A stretch of 64,000 nt of DNA, taken from Bog-756 sp963777665 (GTDB lineage: Bacteria; Actinomycetota; Acidimicrobiia; Acidimicrobiales; RAAP-2). Of this stretch, positions 16,105 through 24,190 are shown in pieces. The notes under the pieces are model-generated. The model was not told the origin of the DNA, searched no databases, and saw nothing but the letters and a program-made list of their open reading frames with translations. Both the position numbers and the translations under genes were made by a program. The stretch is from NCBI GenBank assembly GCA_963777665.1, contig CAVZRJ010000001.1:1240001-1304000 (forward strand), given 5' to 3'. Every line of letters starts with the position of its first letter. The stretch's first letter is position 1.

Positions 16105-18137
16105 CAGACGCTCCCGACTGCGGAGGACCGTGAGGCCAGTACGCAGGAGGCTGCCGCCATGATCGAGGTGACGCTGCCCGCCGCGGGGCCGGCCGAGCAG
16201 CGGGTCAGGTCGGTCGCCGGCGGGACCACCGACGCGTCCGTGCGAGCCGGGCCCGACCACACCCAGGCGCCGGCCGTGCGCGCGGGCAAACGGCCGGTGG
16301 CCGCCGTCATCAGCACGACGATGTCGCGCACCAGGTGGACGCGCTCGTAGGCGGGGAGCGGCCCGGGATCCGGGAGCACCACCAGGGTCACCCCCCACCC
16401 GTCCAGTGCGTCCCGTGTGGCGGTGATCTCGGGCGCGGTGACCGTCTGGGGTGTCTCGGAAACCGAGAGGTCGCCGATCGCGACCTGACCCGCCCGCTCG
16501 GCCCCGGCCCTGGACGGAAGCGCTCCCGGGCCGCCGCCGCCGACCATGGCGAAGGGCATCCCGCTGGCGGCCTGCCAGGTCATCGCGCTCTGGTAGTAGG
16601 CGAATGGCACCGGGAACACCAGGGCCACCTGTCCGGGTGCGAGGCCCGGGGCGACCGTGCGGAACCAGTTCGGCACGACCACCGGCTGGGCGGTGAGGGG
16701 CAGGCCCTGGCCGTAGGAGACCGCGATCGGCACGAGCGCGACCGCGGCCACCAGCAGGCCTGCCACTGCTCCGGCCCAGGACCGGCCGGCACGATCACCG
16801 CGCCCAGGGGCCGCGCCGGCGGCGACTCGCCGACCGACGGCTCGGTGGGTGTGATCGACGATGAGCCCGAGCATCACCGCAGCGGCCAGGTAGGTCACCA
16901 GGAGGAACCGGCTGGGGATCACGTTGTCCAGCTGTGGCAGGCCCGCGAAGAGCCGCCACGGGGTCCAGTGGCCCTCCTGCACGCCGAGTGCGAGCCAGGC
17001 CGAGAGCACCCCGATCGTCCCGAAGAGCAAGAGGCGGCGGTCGCGGTGCCACACGAGCACGCCGGCGGCCAGCACGGCGAACAGCCCGATCCCGAAATAG
17101 ACGGCGGAACGGGTCGGCGCCTGGTAGCCACCGAACCGGTGGGCCAGCGCGAGCAACTGGGCCGACGGCGCAGACGGCCAGGTGAGCTGCCCGAGCGTGG
17201 TGCCGAACTGGCTGATCCGCGAGTCGGGACCCCAGATCCCGCCGGAGAGATGCGCCGGTCCGGCAAGTGCGAACCACGTCGGGTAGGCCAACAGGAGCGC
17301 CGAGGTGCCCGACGCCGCCCCGAGGCCGATGGCGCCGTAGCGGAGACGGGCGCGGACCCGGTCCGGGCGGAGGAGGGCGCCGGCGGCCAAGAGGACCGCC
17401 GCGATGCCGGCGGTCACCGCCAGGATGGCCAGCAGCTCGGTCCCCACGAAGAACTGGAGGGCCACGAGGACCCCGAGCAACACCCCGATCGGGACGGGGC
17501 GGCGGCGCTGGCGGACCAGCAACTCGTCGAGACAGGCGACGATCAGCGGGGGGACCGCTGCGAAGCCGAGCATCAGGTGTCCGTCGGTCAACGCGGTGAG
17601 GACGAACGGCGAGAACCCGTAGAGCAGGCCGCCGAGGAATGCCGCCGGAGACCAGGTCACCCACCGCTGCAACAGCACGAACATGGCCAGGGCCGAGAGG
17701 GCGGGGCTGAGGGTGAGCGCCACATTGAGGGAGGCGATCGGTCCGAACAGCCAGGTGACCGGGGCGAGCGGTACTCCGAGGCCGACCTCGGCCGTGTTGG
17801 CGAGCAGGTTCACCCCTCCCGGATGGAAGAGATCCGTCGAGTAGAGGGGCGACAGACCATGGGAGATGGCGTGCGCGGGCCAGGCCAGGAACCAGGTCAT
17901 CAGCGAGGTGTCACCGCAGCCACACGTCGTGGTCGAGGTCGGATGGCCCGACCAGACGTTCCACCAGACGACCAGTGCCAGCGCGAGGTAGGCGACGCCT
18001 GCCGCGAGCAGCGCGGTCCGGCCGCTCCAGCGGTCCGGTGCGGTGTCCCGTCCGGACGACCCGACGGGACCGGGGCCGCTGTGCGGTCCCTGTGCCCCGG
18101 CCAGCGCGCCGTCGGGGCGCTCGTCGACGGTCGTCAT
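16104..18137 (-). CDS. TTCGCGD-motif polytopic membrane protein, paralogue 3 (GT-C-like)
   Basis: 677 aa, about 10-12 helices, then a roughly 170-residue C-terminal extracytoplasmic part. After TM1 comes the fixed segment WSGHPTSTTTCGCGD, then FLAWPAHA, LFHPGGVNLLANT and VTWLFGP. The middle has CLDELLVRQRRRP; later VIPSRFLLVTYLAAA, and near the end GWGVTLVVLPD. I do not know a named function. The topology, with conserved polar residues in the first loop, resembles GT-C glycosyltransferases. It is one of three related genes in this operon (with 20269-22295 and 22292-24190). ATG 18137 overlaps the upstream stop by four bases (ATGA). Confidence 0.75.
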   Translation of the reverse strand: MTTVDERPDGALAGAQGPHSGPGPVGSSGRDTAPDRWSGRTALLAAGVAYLALALVVWWNVWSGHPTSTTTCGCGDTSLMTWFLAWPAHAISHGLSPLYSTDLFHPGGVNLLANTAEVGLGVPLAPVTWLFGPIASLNVALTLSPALSALAMFVLLQRWVTWSPAAFLGGLLYGFSPFVLTALTDGHLMLGFAAVPPLIVACLDELLVRQRRRPVPIGVLLGVLVALQFFVGTELLAILAVTAGIAAVLLAAGALLRPDRVRARLRYGAIGLGAASGTSALLLAYPTWFALAGPAHLSGGIWGPDSRISQFGTTLGQLTWPSAPSAQLLALAHRFGGYQAPTRSAVYFGIGLFAVLAAGVLVWHRDRRLLLFGTIGVLSAWLALGVQEGHWTPWRLFAGLPQLDNVIPSRFLLVTYLAAAVMLGLIVDHTHRAVGRRVAAGAAPGRGDRAGRSWAGAVAGLLVAAVALVPIAVSYGQGLPLTAQPVVVPNWFRTVAPGLAPGQVALVFPVPFAYYQSAMTWQAASGMPFAMVGGGGPGALPSRAGAERAGQVAIGDLSVSETPQTVTAPEITATRDALDGWGVTLVVLPDPGPLPAYERVHLVRDIVVLMTAATGRLPARTAGAWVWSGPARTDASVVPPATDLTRCSAGPAAGSVTSIMAAASCVLASRSSAVGSV

Positions 18138-19666
18138 CGGGTGACGACCCCGATCGCGACGGCGTCGTCCTCCCCCGTCGCGACGGTGCTGTCCGGCACC
18201 GCCGGGGTCGTCTCGTCTGCGGTCCGCTGTGCTCCGGGACCGTGCGACCCGAGGCCCCCCACGGGCAGTGCCGCGCTGGCCACCACTGCCCAGACCGCGA
18301 CGATCCACCACGCGCACAGTGTGGGGAACTCGGTCACCCGGTGGACGGTCGAGAGGATCCACGGCCCGATGGCGCCGGTGCCCGTGACCAGCGCACCAGC
18401 CACGGCAACCAGGCCCCAGGCCAGTCCGGACCAGGCCCACCCGTCGTTGGCGGCACCGATCCTGGGACGCACCGGGGACAGCAGGAGCCCACCCACGACC
18501 GCCAGGGGGACGGCGAGGACCAGCACGTGGAGGTACGGCGCCATCCCGGCCTCGGTGGCGTGGGCACGCCCGACCCAGGTCGCGGGGGGCGAGAAGGCCG
18601 AGGTCACCCCCCGGGCGCGGAGGGTCCGCACCGCAGCGGGCCACGAGCCCACCAGAGCAAGCGCCACCAACGCCCTCGCCGCAGGGGGGCGCCATCCGCG
18701 ACGGCGCTCAGCGGCGGGGACCGCGGCCACCGCGCGGGCGGTCATCAGCAGGATGATCCCGACTGCGGTGACCGCACCCTCGTCCTTGGAGAGCCCGGCC
18801 ACGAGCACCAGCACGAGCGCCACGCCCTCATCCGACCGGCTCGCCGCACACTGCATCCCGAAGGCGATCGCACCGACCGCCGCCAGCGACCAGATCGGGT
18901 CGGCGTAGCCGTTGGTCATGAAGGGCTCGGTGATGCCGAAGGCGACGAGCACGAGCAGCACCGCCGAGACGAGCCCGACCACCGCCGGGACGATCGACCG
19001 CGCAGTGCCCGGTGCCGGCCGCGCCGCGGCACGCCTGCCGAGATCGACCACCGCGAAGGCGGCAGCCAGCAGAGCGCAGGTGTTGAGCAGTGCGATCACG
19101 ACCACGGCGAGGCGCGCCGACGTGTTCCCGGTCACGCTGGCAGACACCGCTGCGGCCGCGCTCACCAGGGGCGGGTAGGCGCTCTGGCCGAGGACCAGGT
19201 TCGGTGCACGCATGTCGACCAGCAGCTGGTGGTGGGACTGGAGGAACCAACCCGAGCGCATCAGCCAGAGGGCGCGTGCATCGAATCCCACCGTTGGGGT
19301 CGCGAGGGCGCGCAGGCTCCAGGCGCACGCGCCCACGAGGCAGAGCGCGGCGACGGCACCGACGGCACGGTGTCCGCCGTCGGAGGTGCGGTCCACCTGG
19401 CCGGGCCAGCATCCCCGCCGCAACGGACGGCGCCACCGGAAGATGACGGCCGACACCGCAGCCAGGACCGCGAGGCCGACGAACCACCCCATGAGCGTGC
19501 CGCCGGCGCAGAGGAAGCAGGTCGCCGACAGTCCGGCGAGGACCGCGCCGCCGAGGGGCGCCAAGGGGACGGTGACCCAGCGCAGTCCGACCAGGACGAC
19601 GACCGGCGCGAGCCCGGCGCCCGACAGCACGAGGAGCGCGGCGACTGCCGCGGGCCCGGTGGTCAC
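18134..19666 (-). CDS. Polytopic membrane protein, GT-C-like
   Basis: 510 aa, about 12 hydrophobic segments. Between the early helices lies GFDARALWLMRSGWFLQ and then SAYPPLVSAAAA; this DAR..W and YPPL pattern is common in GT-C family membrane proteins. SKDEGAV marks a later loop, and the last 45 residues are hydrophilic. It starts with GTG, 16 bases after the stop of the preceding small gene, and overlaps the next gene by four bases. It likely takes part in the same glycan pathway as its neighbours, but no substrate can be assigned. Confidence 0.7.
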   Translation of the reverse strand: MTTGPAAVAALLVLSGAGLAPVVVLVGLRWVTVPLAPLGGAVLAGLSATCFLCAGGTLMGWFVGLAVLAAVSAVIFRWRRPLRRGCWPGQVDRTSDGGHRAVGAVAALCLVGACAWSLRALATPTVGFDARALWLMRSGWFLQSHHQLLVDMRAPNLVLGQSAYPPLVSAAAAVSASVTGNTSARLAVVVIALLNTCALLAAAFAVVDLGRRAAARPAPGTARSIVPAVVGLVSAVLLVLVAFGITEPFMTNGYADPIWSLAAVGAIAFGMQCAASRSDEGVALVLVLVAGLSKDEGAVTAVGIILLMTARAVAAVPAAERRRGWRPPAARALVALALVGSWPAAVRTLRARGVTSAFSPPATWVGRAHATEAGMAPYLHVLVLAVPLAVVGGLLLSPVRPRIGAANDGWAWSGLAWGLVAVAGALVTGTGAIGPWILSTVHRVTEFPTLCAWWIVAVWAVVASAALPVGGLGSHGPGAQRTADETTPAVPDSTVATGEDDAVAIGVVTR

Positions 19667-19682
19667 CGCGCACCCACGTCAC

Positions 19683-20297
19683 TCACAGGGGTGGGGCCGG
19701 CGGGGGGCCGCTGCCCGGCACACTCGACCCGGTCCCCACCCGGACGGCGATGCCGCCGTGGGGATGGGCGTAGCGCGCGACCACGACCGTTCCGAGGCAT
19801 GCACCCCGTCCCGCCACGTGGTTGCGCAACGAGAGGGTGACCTGCGCGGTCGAGGGTGGGTCTGCAACCGTGATCCAGCTCCCGACACCCTTCAGCAGGG
19901 TGACCAGGTCACCGAGGTTGGTCTTCCCGAGGGCCACCGACTGTCGCGGAGCCAGGAGACTGTGGGCCTGCACCGAGAGGCAGTCGTAGAACGCGTCGTC
20001 CAGGGCGGCGTCGCGCACGGTCACCGCCGATCGCTGGATGCCGACCGTACGGACACCGCGGACGGCCTGGACCGTCAGGCCCGCGAGGGCGAGAGCGCAG
20101 ACCACCACGGCCGCCGCCGCCGCCCCGCCGGTGCGGAGACCGCGACCGCCTCCCCGACCTCGTGAAGCGGCGCCACGCACAACGGACGACGCTACCAGTC
20201 GTCCACAGGGGAATTCGTTCCCCCCGGCGGACCCGCGGTGAGACCGGAGCGGTCCTGCGGGAGTGGGATCATCCGCCGGAGACGTCGGCTCCGGCAC
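19683..20297 (-). CDS. Small single-pass membrane protein in the glycan operon
   Basis: Up to 204 aa. A positively charged N-terminal stretch leads into one hydrophobic helix (AAAAAVVVCALALAGL), then about 120 residues predicted outside the membrane with three Cys and no recognisable domain. From 20297 it overlaps the upstream gene by 29 bases; a later GTG (about 45 codons on, just before RGAASRGRG) would start closer to the helix and remove the overlap, so the start is uncertain. It is encoded between two GT-C-like proteins, so an accessory or scaffold role at the membrane is plausible. Confidence 0.6.
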   Translation of the reverse strand: MPEPTSPADDPTPAGPLRSHRGSAGGNEFPCGRLVASSVVRGAASRGRGGGRGLRTGGAAAAAVVVCALALAGLTVQAVRGVRTVGIQRSAVTVRDAALDDAFYDCLSVQAHSLLAPRQSVALGKTNLGDLVTLLKGVGSWITVADPPSTAQVTLSLRNHVAGRGACLGTVVVARYAHPHGGIAVRVGTGSSVPGSGPPPAPPL

Positions 20298-22295
20298 CGA
20301 GGGTCACACATGCGGCTACGGCTGCGACGGCCGTCGGATCGCCCGGCCGTCCGAGGGCGGTACAGCGGTCGAACTCCTGCGACGTGGGGTCGGCCGGTGA
20401 CCCCGCCGACCCGACCCCGGCCCAGACCCACGCCCCCGCTTGACGCACCGGCGGCCGGTCGGTCGCCGCGGTGATCAGCCCGACAGCGAAGGGCACCCAG
20501 GCGACCTGGTCGTAGGGGGCCAGGCCGGGCTGGTCCGGGATCACCACCATGGTGACCCCCCAGCCATCGAGTGCCGACCGCGCGGCGGCGACGTCCCCGG
20601 GGTGGAGGACCTGGGGGTTGAACGAGAACGACGCGTTCCCGATGACCGTGTCGCCACGACGCTCGCGGCCGGCCCGGGCCTGGACCCCGCCGGGGCCACC
20701 GCCGAGCGCCATGGTGTACGACATCCCGTCGACGGCCTGCCAGGTCATCGCGGCCTCGAGGACCTGGTTGGCGACCGGGAACACCAGGAGCACCTGGTGG
20801 CCGCCGAGGTGGGGGGCGACCGTGCGGAACCATGTGGGCAGCACGACCGGCTGGGTGGCCAACGGCACGGTCGGCGCGAGGTAGGCGGCCACGGGGACGA
20901 CGGCCACCGCGGCCACCGCGCACCCGACCACGACCCCGGGCCACCGGCGCACGGTGCGGTCGCCACGCACGTTCGCTCGCGCGGCGACACGATGGTCGAC
21001 CGCGTCGTGGGTGTGGTCCACGATGAGGGCGACCATGGCTGCCGCCGCGAGGGTGGTCACGAGGAGGAAACGGCTCGGGATGATGTTCTGGAGGAGCGGG
21101 AGCCCGGAGAAGAGCTGCCAGGGCAACCACAGGTGGACCCGGGCGCCGAGCGCGAGCACCCAGGTGGCCACGCCGATCCCACCCCACAGCCAGAGCGCCC
21201 GGTCGCGCCGCCAGACGAGCAGCCCGAGGAGGAGCACGGCCAGCATGCCGACTCCGAGGTACTGGACCGAGAGTGTCTCGCCCTGGAAGCCCCCCACGCG
21301 GTGGGTGAAGGCCTCGAAGCTGGCCGAGGCGGGAGCGGGCACCACGTAGTCGCGCAAGTCGGTCCCCTCGTAGCCGAGGTAGAGCGAGGGCCACACCGGG
21401 CCCGATGTGTGGGCCGGACCCGCCAGGGCGAACCAGACCGGCCAGGCGAGGAGCACCCCCGCCGTCCCGGCCGCGGCGGCCAACCCGACCAGGGCATGGC
21501 GCCACCGCGCGCGCAGCTCGTCGAGGTGGGCGATCCCCCACCCGAGCACCATGATGCCGGCGATGGTCGCGGCCATCACGACGATGACCAGCACCTCGGT
21601 CCCGAGGAAGAACTGGAGCACCAGCAGGAGCCCGAGCCCGACACCCACCGCGACCGGCCGGCGGCGCTGGCGGAACCAGAGCTCGTCGAGGCAGAGCGCG
21701 ACCAGCGGGGGGACCGGCGCCATGCCGACCATCAGGTGGGCATCGGTGAGGCTCACGACGATCAGCGGGGAGAAGCCGTAGACCAGACCGCCTGCGAAGG
21801 CGGCCGGCGGCCAGGCCACACGCCGCCGCAGGAGCACGAACGTGGCGAGCGCCGAAAGCGCTGGGGCCGAGGTCACCGCCACGTCGAGCGTCGCCACCGG
21901 GCCGAAGAGCCAGGTGACCGGCGCGAGCAGCACCCCGATGGCGAGCTCGCTCGTGTTGGCGAGGAGGTTGACCCCACCCGGGTACGACATGGCCGTCGAG
22001 TAGAACGGGTCGAGCCCGTGGACCAACGCGTGAGCCGGCCAGGCGAGGAACCAGAGGAAGAGCGAGCTGTCGCCGCATCCGCAGGTCGTCGTCGAGCTCG
22101 GGTGGCCTGACCAGAGGTTCCACCAGAGCACGAGTGAGCCCAGCAGGTAGCCGGCAGCGGCCGCGAGCAGGTCGCCACGGGGGTGACGGCTGCCGCGGCC
22201 CACCCGCCGCGCGCGCGCTCTTCCACCGCGGTCGCGTCCGGTGCGCCGGTCCCGGCTGTTGCCGCCCCCTCCGTCCGGCCGAGGAGCCGGCTCAC
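20269..22295 (-). CDS. TTCGCGD-motif polytopic membrane protein, paralogue 2 (frameshift near 5' end)
   Basis: About 675 aa once corrected, related to paralogues 1 and 3: WSGHPSSTTTCGCGD after TM1, then FLAWPAHA, YPGGVNLLANT, CLDELWFRQRRRP, IIPSRFLLVTT and GWGVTMVVIPD. The natural start is GTG 22295, which overlaps the upstream stop by four bases (GTGA), as in the sister genes. That frame gives a plausible N-terminus (SRLLGRTEGAATAGTG) but leaves the main frame by one base. Adding one C to the C5 run at 22179-22183 joins it to RGDLLAAAAGYLLGS and the rest. The main frame alone would need a GTG at 22356 and an Arg-rich, shadow-like N-terminus. Either a sequence error or a real one-base deletion. 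Confidence 0.7.
22179..22183 (-). other. Probable one-base deletion in a C5/G5 run
   Basis: On the minus strand ACCCCCG. With one more C, the frame starting at GTG 22295 runs into the conserved TTCGCGD frame. The site is inferred from the best-looking join; another base between about 22180 and 22270 could be the true site. Confidence 0.5.
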
Positions 22296-24190
22296 CGTGC
22301 CGACCCGAGCACGCAGTCGGGCACCGACTCGGGACGCGGGTCGGCGGCCACCGCACCGGTCGTGCATGCGGTGAAGGCGGCGTTGGAGACGACGAGTGGT
22401 GCGGTGCTCCTGGGCACCGACGACCAGACCCATGCCGCGTGGTCGTAGGCCGGACGAGTGCCGATGGCCGCCGTCATGAGGCCGACCGCGTAGGTCGCGC
22501 TCCTCCCCTGCTCGTAGACCGGTAGCCCAGGCTGGTCCGGGATGATCACCGTGGTGACCCCCCATGTCGTGAGCGCTCGACGGACCGCGGCCAGGTTCGC
22601 CGGGGTCGGCGCCGGCAGCGGCGCGAGGGCCAGCGACGCGCCGAAGAGCACCTCGAAGCCCGCCTGCGCGGCGCCGGCGTGCACCGGCTGGCCCTCCGGT
22701 CCCCCGCCCCCGGCCTGGGCCCAGCGCATGGCGTCGAGCGCCTGCCAGGCCTGGGAGGACTGGAGTCCGGAGAACGCGGCCGGATAGGCAAGGACCACTC
22801 TCCCGGGGGGCAGGGTGTGACCGACCTCTGCGAACCAGCGTGGCACCACCACGGGCCGTGTGGTCAGGGGGAGGTTCGGCCAGGCGACGATCACGGTCGG
22901 GACGACCGCCACCGCGACCACGACCCATCCGGCGACCCCTCCCGCCTCGCACCAGACCCGGTCGGCCACGATGCCCACCATGCCGGCCACACAGAGGGCG
23001 ACGACGAGGGTGAACCGCGCCTCCACGATGTCCCCGACCCAGGGGATCCGCTCCACGGCCTGCCACGGCACCCAGGACCCGTGCCCGGGGCCGAGCGAGA
23101 GCACGGCGGCAACCGACCCGACCGACCCGAGGAGCAGGAGCCGTCGGTCGTGGCGCCAGACCACCGTCCCGACCACCGCAACCACGAGCACACCGAGGCC
23201 GAGGTAGCCGAGGCCCGGCAGGACCGGGCCCTGGTACCCGCCGAAGCGGAGCATCCCCGGGCGCAGGTCCGCGAGCCCGGCGGTCGAGACGAACGATGCG
23301 GGTGTCGTCCCGAAGCGCCCGACGGCCCCGTTGGACCAGACCGGACCTCCGAGGTGGGCGGGACCGCGCAGCAGGAACCAGAGCGGATAGGCCAGCACCA
23401 CCACCACCAGCCCGGCTGCGAGGGCGAGGCCGTGAAGGGCGTGCCCCGCCCGCCGGGTGATCTCGACGGGCGATCGCCACGCGACGGCACCGAGGAGCAG
23501 GGCCATGCCGACCACGGTGGCGATGGCCGTGATGAGCAGCACCTCGGTGCTGAGGAAGAACTGGATCACGACCAGTCCGGCCAGGGCGGCTCCGACCCGG
23601 TACGGGGAGCGCCGCTGGCGGACCAGCAGCTCGTCGAGCGTGAGCACGACCAGCGGCGGGACGGCCAGAAAGGCGATGTTGAGCTGATTGAGGGCGAGCT
23701 CGGAGAGCACGAACGGGGAGAACCCGTAGGCGATTCCCCCGAGGAAGGCGGCCGGGGGCCACGCGACCCAGCGCCGCAGGAGCACGAACATCGACAGTGC
23801 CGAGAGGGCCGGGGCGATGGTGAGGGCCACGTTCATGGACGCCACCGGCCCGGCGGCCAGGGTGACCGGGGTCAAGAGCACACCGAGTGCCAGCACGCTG
23901 GTGTCGTTGAGCAGGTTGATCCCGGTCGGATGGAACAACCACTGCGAGTAGAGCACGCTGTGTCCGTGGCCGAGTGCGTACGCGGGCCAGGCGAAGAACC
24001 AGAGGAACCGGGCAGCGTCTCCGCAGCCGCAGGTCGTCGTCGACGACGGGTGGGTGCTCCACACGCCCCACCAGAGCCCGATCGCAAGGAGCAGGTAGAG
24101 CAGCCCGGCCACCGCTGTGCTCCGGATGCCGATCGGCCGGTGCGACGCCTGTCGCTCCGGACCGGCGACTGCCGGGGGTGCGCTGGTCAC
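22292..24190 (-). CDS. TTCGCGD-motif polytopic membrane protein, paralogue 1 (GT-C-like)
   Basis: 632 aa, about 11-12 helices and a C-terminal extracytoplasmic part. Diagnostic segments: WSTHPSSTTTCGCGD, FFAWPAYA, LFHPTGINLLNDT, TLDELLVRQRRSP, IVEARFTLVVALC and TWGVTTVIIPDQPG. It is the most divergent of the three copies (LND in place of LAN; SELALNQLNIAF in place of SLTDAHLMVGM). GTG 24190 overlaps the stop of the AftB-like gene by four bases, and its own stop overlaps the next start in the same way. Biochemical function unknown; GT-C-like glycosyltransferase is the best guess. Confidence 0.75.
   Translation of the reverse strand: MTSAPPAVAGPERQASHRPIGIRSTAVAGLLYLLLAIGLWWGVWSTHPSSTTTCGCGDAARFLWFFAWPAYALGHGHSVLYSQWLFHPTGINLLNDTSVLALGVLLTPVTLAAGPVASMNVALTIAPALSALSMFVLLRRWVAWPPAAFLGGIAYGFSPFVLSELALNQLNIAFLAVPPLVVLTLDELLVRQRRSPYRVGAALAGLVVIQFFLSTEVLLITAIATVVGMALLLGAVAWRSPVEITRRAGHALHGLALAAGLVVVVLAYPLWFLLRGPAHLGGPVWSNGAVGRFGTTPASFVSTAGLADLRPGMLRFGGYQGPVLPGLGYLGLGVLVVAVVGTVVWRHDRRLLLLGSVGSVAAVLSLGPGHGSWVPWQAVERIPWVGDIVEARFTLVVALCVAGMVGIVADRVWCEAGGVAGWVVVAVAVVPTVIVAWPNLPLTTRPVVVPRWFAEVGHTLPPGRVVLAYPAAFSGLQSSQAWQALDAMRWAQAGGGGPEGQPVHAGAAQAGFEVLFGASLALAPLPAPTPANLAAVRRALTTWGVTTVIIPDQPGLPVYEQGRSATYAVGLMTAAIGTRPAYDHAAWVWSSVPRSTAPLVVSNAAFTACTTGAVAADPRPESVPDCVLGSAR

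Noticed and set aside
20269..22356. Paralogue 2 starting at GTG 22356 in its uninterrupted frame
   Set aside because: This start gives an Arg-rich N-terminus and a 65-base overlap with the upstream gene, unlike the exact four-base overlap at GTG 22295 and the N-termini of its two sister proteins.
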